Shown here: in pieces, positions 18,869-26,381 of the stretch
Layout: every line of letters begins with the position of its first letter
How positions within the stretch are numbered: position 1 is the stretch's first letter
NCBI GenBank assembly: GCA_903858275.1
Contig: CAIOIC010000007.1
Location: 1 to 46,672 of the forward strand
Length of the DNA: 46,672 bases
Direction: 5' to 3'
Source: an uncultured Verrucomicrobia subdivision 3 bacterium
GTDB taxonomy: Bacteria; Verrucomicrobiota; Verrucomicrobiia; Limisphaerales; UBA11358
The notes under the pieces: model-generated
The model's input: the letters and a program-made list of their open reading frames with translations, nothing else
Told to the model about the DNA's origin: nothing
Database searches by the model: none
Made by a program: the position numbers and the translations under genes

Positions 18869-20206
18869 TTACCACCAAATGATAACCCGACCAGAAGCGC
18901 CAGGTTGCCCCACAGTGGCACTAAACGAACTTATTCCTCCTCCACCTCCGGTGCCTCCTCCACCTGGACTTTGCCCCGAAGCATACGAGCCTGCATTCGG
19001 ACCGGCAGCACCTCCCGCCCCGCCATTGGCACCCGCCCCGCCGGGACCATAACCAGCTATTGCTGGCCAGCCGTGGAAACCACTGATTGCAATGTCGGCT
19101 GTGCTGGTTCCCGGATTTCCCCCATCACCATAGCTGGGAGTGCCGCCGGCACCACCACCGCCGCCCGTGCCGCCTGCTCCTCCGGTGGCGGTAATAGTTC
19201 CGGCGCTACAAACAACACTGCTGGTTCCTCCAGTTCCGCCGGTAGCTCCGGTGGCACCATTTGTGCCGCTACCGTAACTGTAACCACCACTCCCACCAGC
19301 TCCACCGGTTCCCACAGTGACAGTAATGGAATCGCCGGGATTGAGAGTTAGGATCTGTTTTCCATAGGCACCACCTCCACCACCGCCGCCCGATCCACCA
19401 TACCAAGCTCCATAATTACCAGACCCACCGCCACCGCCGCCGCCACCACCAGCACCCCACACTTCAAACATAAATCGCCAACCACCGGCTGGAAGATTGG
19501 TCGGAACGATAATCGTGGTGCTGTAATCGATGACACCGTAAGAAGGCTGCATTGCACCGACAATCAGGGAATTTCCGTTGGTAATAATCACCACATTTGT
19601 TCCAGCTAACAGCAAGGCAAAATCCCTCAGGCCGTTGAGCGATTTGACGACTTGACCTGCGGCGATGTTGGTGGCGTTCACGGCGTTCGCCGACAGGTTA
19701 CGGTTGGTGATGGCATTGTTGGAAATCAGCGTCGTGGTAATGGCGTTGATTTGTATGTTGGTCGTTGCCACTGCGCTGGCGGCCAGTTGTTGATTCATAA
19801 TCGCACCATTCGTCACGGTCGCTGCCACCGCCGCAAACTGGGCATACGGAGTTGGCAGAACTTGCACTCGCGGGGCAAGGGTTTCCGCAGAACTGGATCC
19901 GCTTTGCACGGTGATGTCCAGCCAACGGGCAGTGCCGTTGAACGCGCCCGCGCCAAAATCCAGATTCACGGTAAAAAGTCCGTTGACCAGCGTGGGGTTG
20001 GCATTAATCGTGTCGCCAATCTGGCTGCCGCCGCTGGCGGAGTCGTAGAGCTTGAACGCCATGGAGTAGGCTCCGTTGGCATTGGTGCCGCCGTCACGGA
20101 GCTGGCCTTGATAGGTAAAGGCTGTGGATTGTTGTGCAAACACCGGGCAAGAAGTCAACCAGACACAGACGGCGAATAACGAGTGTAATGAGATTTGATT
20201 TTTCAT
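18869..20206 (-). CDS. Secreted glycine-rich protein with phage tail-fibre-like C-terminal domain
   Basis: 445 residues. A signal peptide (1-25, ending PVFAQ) is followed by a beta-rich domain (about 28-130) beginning FTYQGQLRDGGTNANGAYS, a type common in secreted proteins of Verrucomicrobiota and Planctomycetota. Residues about 132-190 repeat short Asn/Ala/Ile-rich units (NAITTT, NNAITNRN, NAVNATN), which suggests a trimeric stalk. Residues about 250-445 are a glycine-rich domain of the kind found at phage tail-fibre tips, entered through FEVWGAGGGGG and closed by GRVIIWW. A surface fibre or adhesin is the best guess. The start at 20206 (ATG) fits the signal peptide; a good promoter lies just upstream. 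Confidence 0.8.
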   Translation of the reverse strand: MKNQISLHSLFAVCVWLTSCPVFAQQSTAFTYQGQLRDGGTNANGAYSMAFKLYDSASGGSQIGDTINANPTLVNGLFTVNLDFGAGAFNGTARWLDITVQSGSSSAETLAPRVQVLPTPYAQFAAVAATVTNGAIMNQQLAASAVATTNIQINAITTTLISNNAITNRNLSANAVNATNIAAGQVVKSLNGLRDFALLLAGTNVVIITNGNSLIVGAMQPSYGVIDYSTTIIVPTNLPAGGWRFMFEVWGAGGGGGGGGGSGNYGAWYGGSGGGGGGGAYGKQILTLNPGDSITVTVGTGGAGGSGGYSYGSGTNGATGATGGTGGTSSVVCSAGTITATGGAGGTGGGGGAGGTPSYGDGGNPGTSTADIAISGFHGWPAIAGYGPGGAGANGGAGGAAGPNAGSYASGQSPGGGGTGGGGGISSFSATVGQPGASGRVIIWW

Positions 20207-20254
20207 AGTTTTGCCTTGGAATTTAGATTTAATAAGCTTTGCTGTGTTAAAGCG

Positions 20255-20284
20255 ATTAGAATTCAAACAAAGCTGATTTGTCAA
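20255..20284 (-). promoter_or_regulatory. Sigma70-like promoter of the secreted glycine-rich gene pair
   Basis: On the minus strand a perfect TTGACA (20279-20284) and TCTAAT (20255-20260, five of six consensus bases) are separated by 18 bases. Transcription would begin near 20248, giving a leader of about 40 bases before the ATG at 20206. The promoter lies inside the segment bounded by the 40-bp direct repeats, so the gene pair carries its own expression signal. Confidence 0.55.
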
Positions 20285-20387
20285 TCGCAAAAAGTGAAAT
20301 ATCAAACCTGTGATTTTCGCTCCAGAAGTTCGAGTGGAATTGGTCCGAGCGTGTATCTGCAGCCCAAGGTTACCAGACGGAATTCGT

Positions 20388-21053
20388 TTATTTTTTTCGC
20401 AGCGCGCGGTGCAGGTTGCCGAATTGAAATTCCACCGACGTCAACAGCAGCCGTTTAAGCAAGATGGCCAGCGGGATGGAAAGCAGCGTGGACGCCACCA
20501 CATCGGAAAGATGATGGCATTGCAGGGCGATGCGCGACCACATCACGGCCACCGCATAGAGCATCGCCACCAAACCCCAGCCGCGATGCACCAGCCACAC
20601 CGCCGCCGCCAGACCCGCCGCCGTGGCCGCGTGGCCGGAGGGAAACGAGCTGAACGCAAACTTGCCGATGATCCAGTGGCCATCGTGCCAGACGCCGTAA
20701 AACCCCGGCGGCACGTCGTGGTTCAGCGGGCGGGCGCGACCGAACAACACGCGCAGAATAGTTGCGGCCAAGCCGGTGAGCTCGCAGGTCAGCATCACAA
20801 AAAAGATTTTGGCCGCGACAACCGGCCGTTTGGCGACGAGAAAAACGGCCGCAAAGAAAAATCCCGCCGCCGCCGGCACCCAGCCATCGCCGATTTTGGA
20901 ACACCACCATGCGAAGTTTTTCAGGGCCGGATCGCGCGTAGCATCAAGCGCGGCACCCACGCGGTTGTCCAGCAACCACGACAGACCCAGAACCGCGCCT
21001 GCGGCCAGCAGCCAGAGCCAGCGGCGGCGCTGGGAGGTGGATGAAGTTTTCAC
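20388..21053 (-). CDS. PAP2-family membrane phosphatase
   Basis: 221 residues, about five or six membrane segments. The PAP2 (type 2 phosphatidic acid phosphatase) motifs are complete: RVLFGRARP (101-109), FPSGHAATA (137-145) with catalytic His141, and SRIALQCHHLSD (173-184) with His180. Such enzymes remove phosphate from lipid phosphates, for example undecaprenyl pyrophosphate or phosphatidic acid; lpxE/bacA-like roles are possible. The GTG start at 21053 is the only good one. Its last 13 codons form repeat copy B. The stop is directly followed, in the direction of transcription, by the promoter region of the glycine-rich gene. Confidence 0.9.
   Translation of the reverse strand: MKTSSTSQRRRWLWLLAAGAVLGLSWLLDNRVGAALDATRDPALKNFAWWCSKIGDGWVPAAAGFFFAAVFLVAKRPVVAAKIFFVMLTCELTGLAATILRVLFGRARPLNHDVPPGFYGVWHDGHWIIGKFAFSSFPSGHAATAAGLAAAVWLVHRGWGLVAMLYAVAVMWSRIALQCHHLSDVVASTLLSIPLAILLKRLLLTSVEFQFGNLHRALRKK
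20395..20434. repeat. Direct repeat copy B (40 bp, within the 3' end of the PAP2 gene)
   Basis: Identical to 18334-18373. It encodes the last residues of the PAP2 phosphatase (EFQFGNLHRALRKK). Just beyond each copy is a T-rich run with small length differences (copy B ends the protein RKK-stop, copy A RKKKY-stop), so homology may extend about ten bases more with gaps. This copy is taken as the original because it belongs to an intact gene. Confidence 0.92.
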
Positions 21054-21431
21054 GCAGGGACTTTACCGCGTCGCGCCGGAAAATAGAATCCAAAACCGCA
21101 ATTTCAAGTCTGGCCGGAGCCGGCAACTGCCCAAGCAACTACAAAAACTGATGCTGGTCCGCCATCCTACGCATCTCACCAGATGAACCCTACACGCCAA
21201 CCAGGGCACCCTTGGTGCCATAGAAAAATAAACGCTGGAATGGGTGAAACTTCCCAAGCCCGCCACCAGATGGTTGCCCGGAATGATGTTGTTCGCTGCG
21301 CGAATCGTGGTCTCGGCTGCGAACGATGAAAAAGCTCGCCGACATCAAACTGAACCGCCAAACACCTTGCCCGCCTTGGAGCGCTTCCCGGTTTCCCAAG
21401 AATGTGGTGGGAGATTGTTTCACTCGGCACA
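21054..21431. other. Gene-free stretch upstream of the PAP2 gene
   Basis: No convincing gene was found on either strand. Several open frames exist here but they overlap each other, lack motifs and have low-complexity composition. A small hairpin (GGCACC, loop CTT, GGTGCC) is at 21205-21219. The stretch must contain the promoter of the PAP2 gene near its left end, but no good sigma70 pair was recognised. Confidence 0.4.
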
Positions 21432-21584
21432 TATAGCAGTTCTTGGCAACCATGAGACATGTAGGGCGCGCCACTCCGTGCGCGCCGTCGTGGTGAACCA
21501 GAACATGTTGGTTAGCAAGAAGCGGCGGGCAGAGGACTGCCCGCCCTACCAGCCAATGTGCCAATGTTGAGGTTAACTGCTATA
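21432..21584. repeat. MITE-like element with nested inverted repeats
   Basis: The element is bounded by perfect 10-bp terminal inverted repeats, TATAGCAGTT at 21432-21441 and AACTGCTATA at 21575-21584. Inside it is a second pair, GTAGGGCG (21461-21468) and CGCCCTAC (21542-21549). Within those lie two GC-rich hairpins, 21465-21486 (stem GGCGCGC) and 21524-21545 (stem GGCGGGCAG). The layout suits a non-autonomous mobile repeat. No target-site duplication was recognised. Confidence 0.7.
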
Positions 21585-21956
21585 GAGGGGGCAATAGCAT
21601 TGCAGCCTTTGAGGCGGGTTAGGGATTACGCCGAGAACGCGTGGCGGATATTTTCGGAGATATGAAATTGGGAAAGCGGAAGTCAGCGACAGGAAGCATT
21701 CTTAAAAGGAAAACGGCTAGGTGAGGCAACCTTTGCCGGTGGGCTGGATTTTATGCCCAGTTTGAATGGGAGTGTGCATAGTCAAGAACTAACCCCTTTA
21801 CCTTTATGATTTCGGGCGAACAAGGTTGAAGGCGCATTCAAATGGTAGAGGAAAACGACTACAGCTGGTGGCGAGACCGAGAGGCGATGAAAAATGACTT
21901 GAAAATAACCATGACTTGGTAAGACTGGCTAATATAAACCAAGCATTGGAAAAGAT
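21585..21956. other. Gene-free stretch before the LamG gene
   Basis: About 370 bases with no supported gene on either strand and no clear hairpin terminator. The last 80 bases become AT-rich and should hold the promoter for the gene at 21957, but no -35/-10 pair with normal spacing was found. Confidence 0.35.
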
Positions 21957-22874
21957 ATGTATTTTACAAAATCAGGTTTATTGCTCGGCGCACTATTGCT
22001 GCTTACGCTAAATTCCAGTGCCCAAAACTGGTTAACGAATGGTCTCGTGGCGTATTACCCTTTTGATGGAAATGCCAATGATGCGAGCGGAAATGGAAAC
22101 GGCGCGGTTGTTTACGGAGCGTCTCTAGGCACAAACCGGTTTAACCAGACGGGAAACGGGTATCGATTTAACGCTAAATTCCAGTGGGTCGGCACGACGA
22201 ATTATAATGGATTTCCCGAATCCACCAATGACTTCACGGTCTCCGCGTGGATCAAGCTGGAAAAGTTAAACCCTTCCGATCATGCAATTATCTTTGCGAA
22301 TCATTTAGTCGACAACTTTCAACTGGGCATGATTCCCTTTAACGCCTCCGGCACGGCCCTTCAGTTTTATACGGGCAATGGCATGGTTTGTCAGTCTACC
22401 CAGCTGCTACTGCAATCCAACACATGGTATAATGTGGCAATCGTGCGGCGGCAAAATGTTGTCACGCTTTTTGTGGATGGAACCAATGTGGGCCAGAGCG
22501 TGGTGAACACGGGCAATAACGCCACAGACAGCTATCGAAACCTGGATTTTGGATTTCGCGGTTCCTCCAGCCAGCATCAGTTATACGGGCAGATTGATGA
22601 CATTCGCATCTACAACCGTGCAATTTCCACCAACGAGGTCGGGCAAATATACCGCTTGGATGATTCCACTAGCATCAGTGTCAAGACAGCGATTTATTTG
22701 GAATCCACCACGATGAGAGTCGGCGGCAATTATCAGATCCAGACTTCAACCAACTTGCTGGACTGGGATAATTACGGCGCAGTCTTCACGGCCACCAATA
22801 CGGCATGGGAATCGCCTGACGTTTGGAAGGTGGACCGGAATGAGCATCTTTTCTTTCGTCTGCAAAGGCAGTGA
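21957..22874 (+). CDS. Secreted LamG/concanavalin-like domain protein
   Basis: 305 residues. Signal peptide at about 1-22 (GLLLGALLLLTLNSSAQ). Residues about 28-230 form a LamG-like jelly roll, with the typical opening GLVAYYPFDGNANDASGNGN, the central FTVSAWIKLE and the closing GQIDDIRIYNRAISTNEV. Such domains bind carbohydrate or protein outside the cell. The tail (about 240-305) contains YQIQTSTNLLDWDNYG and ends FFRLQRQ, again the aromatic-rich C-terminal module seen in the other secreted proteins of this window. No catalytic residues are visible. It is isolated between mobile-element remnants, and its substrate is unknown. Confidence 0.85.
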   Translation: MYFTKSGLLLGALLLLTLNSSAQNWLTNGLVAYYPFDGNANDASGNGNGAVVYGASLGTNRFNQTGNGYRFNAKFQWVGTTNYNGFPESTNDFTVSAWIKLEKLNPSDHAIIFANHLVDNFQLGMIPFNASGTALQFYTGNGMVCQSTQLLLQSNTWYNVAIVRRQNVVTLFVDGTNVGQSVVNTGNNATDSYRNLDFGFRGSSSQHQLYGQIDDIRIYNRAISTNEVGQIYRLDDSTSISVKTAIYLESTTMRVGGNYQIQTSTNLLDWDNYGAVFTATNTAWESPDVWKVDRNEHLFFRLQRQ

Positions 22875-22912
22875 CGCCATAATGTTTAATCTTATAAAGG
22901 GATCATTTCGGT

Positions 22913-23099
22913 ATGGCGCGGAAGTTACGAGTTGAATATGAGGGGGGCGATTTATCATGTGATGAATCGCGGTGATCGCCGCGAGGCCATCTTTCTGGAC
23001 GAGGATGACCGCCGGCGTTTCATCGGCACCCTTGCGGAGCGGCTGCGGCTGGGAACGCGGGCTTATGCCGTGCGGCTCCTGTGGCAGGCGGGCCGATGA
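22913..23099 (+). pseudogene. Remnant of a REP-associated tyrosine transposase (RAYT, IS200-like)
   Basis: The ATG at 22913 begins MARKLRVEYEG, the usual RAYT N-terminus. A run of six G at 22942-22947 has one base too many and shifts the frame. In the next frame, GAIYHVMNRGDRREAIFLDE continues the family signature for about 30 residues. Then the sequence jumps to AERLRLGTRAYAVRLLWQ, which looks like the C-terminal helix of RAYTs, and stops at 23099. The catalytic HxH (NHFHL-like) and Tyr region is missing. So this is a frameshifted copy with a probable internal deletion. RAYTs act on REP hairpins, and one such repeat lies 140 bases downstream. Confidence 0.8.
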
Positions 23100-23238
23100 G
23101 CGAACATTGCCCGCAACTGGCAAACATTATCACACGCCCCAGCCCAAGCCGCTCACCCGAAAATTCTCCCCTGCGGATTTTCGTCCGATCCGGGCACTTG
23201 GCAGGAAGAGGCTGTCAGTGAAACTGCCAGTTACGGCA

Positions 23239-23400
23239 GGGTGCATCTTGACCCCGTTCTTAATTGCCAATGGGCACGGAGCGCGGCGTTTACGCCGCTT
23301 CACCATTCGCAGGCCCGCAGGTCAAGCGATCCGTCTTCGCCGGCTTGGACGCTGAAGCGGCCTGAAGGCCGCGCTCCAAGAACGGTGTCAAGATGCACCC
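23239..23400. repeat. REP/MITE-like element with 23-bp imperfect terminal inverted repeats
   Basis: The terminal inverted repeats are at 23239-23261 and 23378-23400 and match at 22 of 23 positions (outer part GGGTGCATCTTGAC). Nested inside are two hairpins: 23283-23298 (stem GCGGCGT) and 23357-23372 (stem GCGGCCT). These are themselves part of an inverted pair, starting GGAGCGCGGC on the left and ending GCCGCGCTCC on the right. Paired GC hairpins of this kind are typical REP/BIME units, and a RAYT remnant is immediately upstream. Confidence 0.78.
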
Positions 23401-23486
23401 AGCTTGGCCGGATCCGGGGTGGTGGGGTGCAATTGCAAAAAAAGTAAGAGACTCCTCACGTCGTCTCCTACATCATTATTACGCCT

Positions 23487-24932
23487 ATGCAATCCTGGCT
23501 GGAAAAACAAACCGCGAAACCGCAGCGCTCCATTTTGGTGTTAAGTCTCATCCTGCTGCTGGCCGGCAACTGGATTCTGCCGCTCACCGACCGTGACGAG
23601 ACGCGCTTCGCCGAAGCCTCGCGCGAAATGCTCCAACGCGGCGATTATGTCGTGCCGTGGTTCAACGGCGCGTGGCGCTTCGACAAACCGGTGCTGATCT
23701 ACTGGTGCCAGATGGCGAGCTACAAGGTTTTGGGCGAAAACGATTTTGCCGCACGGCTGCCGTCCGTGCTGTTCACCGCCGCCACCGCCCTGCTCTTGGT
23801 GCGCTGGAGCAGGAAATATTCGGATGCCAAAACGGCTTTCATCGCGGGCGCCATGTTCGTGGCGGGGCTGCATATCGCCGTCATCGGCCGCGTGGCGACG
23901 GCGGACATGGCGATGGTTTTCTTTTCCACGCTCGCGGTCTGGAGCGGCTGGGAATTGACCCGACCGGAACAGACCCGCCGCAAAATGTGGTGGTGGATTT
24001 TTTACGTGACGCTGGCGCTGGGTTTTCTGGCAAAAGGCCCGGTGGCATGGCTGCCGCTCGGCGGCCTGATTTTGGGGCGCGCGCTGCGAAAGCAGTCTTT
24101 CCGCCTGCCGGCACTTGAAACACTGGTCGGAATGCTCGTCACCATATCACTCGCGGCGTGCTGGGGGGTTCCCGCGCTTGTGCAAACGAACGGTGAATTT
24201 CTCAAGGTGGGGATGGGCGAACACGTCATCCATCGCTCGACCGGCGTGAACGACGGCCATGGTCTGGCGGGAACGCTGGGCTTTATCGCGCTGCTGCCAC
24301 TATATTTCCTGACCTTCTTCGCGAGCTTTTTTCCGTGGTCCACGCGCGTGCCGTCGGCCTTGCGCCGCTGGTGGCCGGAACGGAAAAGCGACGACCTCGG
24401 CTGGTATCTGTTGGTGCAGGCGGCGCTGGTGTTCGTGGCGTTCTCGTTGGTGCGGACGAAGTTGCCGCATTACACGCTGCCGGCGTTTCCGTGCATCGCG
24501 CTGTGGCTGGCGCTGCAACTTGGCCGCGAAGGCAATGCTTTCACCTGGTTCAGCAAACGGCTGGCGGCAATGGCGGTTCTGGTGCTGGTGCTGACGCTGG
24601 TGGGAACTTCCATCTTCAAAAGCTTTCTGCTCACGGAAAAGCTCTGGCGCGAGGCGAAGCCGCACGTCCGCCCGGAGACCAAGATCGGCTGTTTCGGTTA
24701 TACCGAGCCAAGCCTCGTCTGGAAATTCCGTAGTGTAACCACCAATCTGGTCACGCTCGGCGACCCGAAACAGGCGCGGGATTTTCTGACCAACCCGCCG
24801 CCGCTCATCCTCGTCCTGCCAACCAGCGAGTTGGCGAAATTGCCGGACACGAATGGACTCCAATTCCGCGTCCACGGACTGGACATGGTGCGGTTCAAGA
24901 ACCGGGATTTGACGGCGATTGTGCGGCCGTAA
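23487..24932 (+). CDS. PMT/ArnT-type membrane glycosyltransferase (GT39/GT83-like)
   Basis: 481 residues, about ten to twelve membrane segments. The first periplasmic loop has the GT-C acidic motif DRDETRFAEASREML (35-49), where Asp/Glu are catalytic in ArnT and PMT enzymes, followed by WRFDKPVLIYWCQ (63-75), as in ArnT. Such proteins use undecaprenyl-phosphate sugars to modify lipid A or proteins on the periplasmic side. A soluble C-terminal domain (about 385-481) is short. The target is unknown; no arn genes are nearby. The ATG at 23487 lies 86 bases after the REP-like element, so that repeat may influence its expression. Confidence 0.88.
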   Translation: MQSWLEKQTAKPQRSILVLSLILLLAGNWILPLTDRDETRFAEASREMLQRGDYVVPWFNGAWRFDKPVLIYWCQMASYKVLGENDFAARLPSVLFTAATALLLVRWSRKYSDAKTAFIAGAMFVAGLHIAVIGRVATADMAMVFFSTLAVWSGWELTRPEQTRRKMWWWIFYVTLALGFLAKGPVAWLPLGGLILGRALRKQSFRLPALETLVGMLVTISLAACWGVPALVQTNGEFLKVGMGEHVIHRSTGVNDGHGLAGTLGFIALLPLYFLTFFASFFPWSTRVPSALRRWWPERKSDDLGWYLLVQAALVFVAFSLVRTKLPHYTLPAFPCIALWLALQLGREGNAFTWFSKRLAAMAVLVLVLTLVGTSIFKSFLLTEKLWREAKPHVRPETKIGCFGYTEPSLVWKFRSVTTNLVTLGDPKQARDFLTNPPPLILVLPTSELAKLPDTNGLQFRVHGLDMVRFKNRDLTAIVRP

Positions 24933-24965
24933 GTTGCATAACCAGCCAAGTTGAAAGTTCCGGTG

Positions 24966-26381
24966 CTACTGCAATTTATAGAAGGCGGCCGACCCCTGAT
25001 TCGTGAAGATGATGGCTGCCGTCGGCACGCCATTGGTCGCCGGCACCCACGGGCCGGTGGAAAGATTGGTCGTGGTCAGCACGGTGAAATTGGTTCCGGC
25101 GGAAAACGGCCAGCAGATCAAAACCTGTCCCCCGATGGTGGTTACCGCGAGCGGCGGCAAATTTGTGCTGACAACATTCAGCGACAGGCCTTGACTGGAA
25201 TACCCACCCAAAATATCCGTCACTTGCACCGTGAAGCTGAAGTTACCAGTGGCCGCGAGCGTTCCCGAAAGCAAACCATTGGTCGCGAGGATCAGGTTGG
25301 CCGGGAGACTGCCGGAAGCGAGCGACCAATTGTAGGGCGGTTGCCCGCCGGTCGCCTGCAATTGCTGGCTGTAACTGCGGCCATTCGTGCCGTTGACCAG
25401 CGAACCGGTGGTTATTTGCAGGGCATTGCTGATCGTCACCGAGAATGGCCGGTTGGTGGTATGGGTGCCGCCATTGTTCACTTGAACCGTGAAATTAAAA
25501 CTCCCGCTGTTGGTCGGCGTGCCTGAAAGAACATAATCTTGTCCGTTCGTAGTGAGGGTTAAGCCGCCCGGCAATGTGCCGCCAGTCTTCGACCAATTAT
25601 TTGTGCCGCTACAATCCGCAGCCTGGATGGATTGATAGTAGTCCACACCGACCTCACCCACGGGCAATGGCGAAGTCGTAATGATGGAAATGCCGTCGCA
25701 CAACTGAACAATGACATTATTGGTAGCGTTGTTGCCGGCGATGTTGACATTCTGATTATTGGGGCAGGCATAATTGCCGACGCCGAGAATATTGTCCAAA
25801 CTGTCGTTGCCGCCATTGCAATTTATATTGATGCTCCAACTGCCATTGGCCACGTTCAACGAATAATTGCCATTTGTGTCGGCAGTCACATAAGTCTGAT
25901 AATTGGTGCCGTTGATGGTGGCATTGGCGCTCACGCCGACGGCGACAATGTTGGTGCCTTTGCTGTCCTTCACGTTGCCAGTGATACGATTCGTCGCAAG
26001 CAAAGCGGTGAAGTTAATTTGCACTGCGGTGCTGGCGCTGATGTTTGTGCCGTTGTTAAAGCCAAAATCTGGTTGCGAAAAAATGAAATTTGTGGGACTG
26101 GAATCGCTGCTGACTTGAATCCACCAAAGATCACTTGCCCCGAGACCACCCAGCACGCCGACCACATAGTTGCCATTCGTGTCCGTATAACCGTCCGTTT
26201 GATAGAGGTAATTATTATTATCTTGGGCATAAACATCCAACCCCACCATGGGATTGCCGAGATTGTCTTTCACTCTCCCATAAATCAGCGCTGTGGCCTT
26301 GGAAACCGGCAGTTTTACTCCCGTGGTTCCAGCGGCGACATTAGTTCCGTCCTGCGACCCCAGATAGCCATGAACCACCAA
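24966..26381 (-). CDS. 3' part of a frameshifted secreted Ig-like repeat protein
   Basis: 471 codons, from a TTG that is probably not a true start. It lacks a signal peptide and begins mid-domain (VVHGYLGSQDGTNV). Contents in order are carboxypeptidase-regulatory-like beta-sandwich repeats (about 20-200), two putative-Ig (He_PIG-like) domains with LPGGLTL/FNFTVQVNN and LPANLIL/FSFTVQVTD (about 225-410), and a C-terminal module ending SAAFYKLQ. The upstream open frame at 26315-27298 supplies the signal peptide and the first half. The two join near 26400-26412 if one base is restored, when WRINADDTT follows FSAPVAG. It was probably one protein of about 777 residues, attached to or released from the cell surface. 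Confidence 0.7.
   Translation of the reverse strand: MVVHGYLGSQDGTNVAAGTTGVKLPVSKATALIYGRVKDNLGNPMVGLDVYAQDNNNYLYQTDGYTDTNGNYVVGVLGGLGASDLWWIQVSSDSSPTNFIFSQPDFGFNNGTNISASTAVQINFTALLATNRITGNVKDSKGTNIVAVGVSANATINGTNYQTYVTADTNGNYSLNVANGSWSININCNGGNDSLDNILGVGNYACPNNQNVNIAGNNATNNVIVQLCDGISIITTSPLPVGEVGVDYYQSIQAADCSGTNNWSKTGGTLPGGLTLTTNGQDYVLSGTPTNSGSFNFTVQVNNGGTHTTNRPFSVTISNALQITTGSLVNGTNGRSYSQQLQATGGQPPYNWSLASGSLPANLILATNGLLSGTLAATGNFSFTVQVTDILGGYSSQGLSLNVVSTNLPPLAVTTIGGQVLICWPFSAGTNFTVLTTTNLSTGPWVPATNGVPTAAIIFTNQGSAAFYKLQ

Noticed and set aside
21190-21570. Open frames of over 100 codons on both strands in the gene-free stretch
   Set aside because: They overlap each other, run into the MITE-like element and show no signal peptide, domain or good start site.
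22972-23355. 127-codon open frame running through the RAYT remnant and the REP-like element
   Set aside because: It crosses inverted repeats and an out-of-frame transposase remnant, has Arg-rich composition from GC-rich repeats and no family motif.
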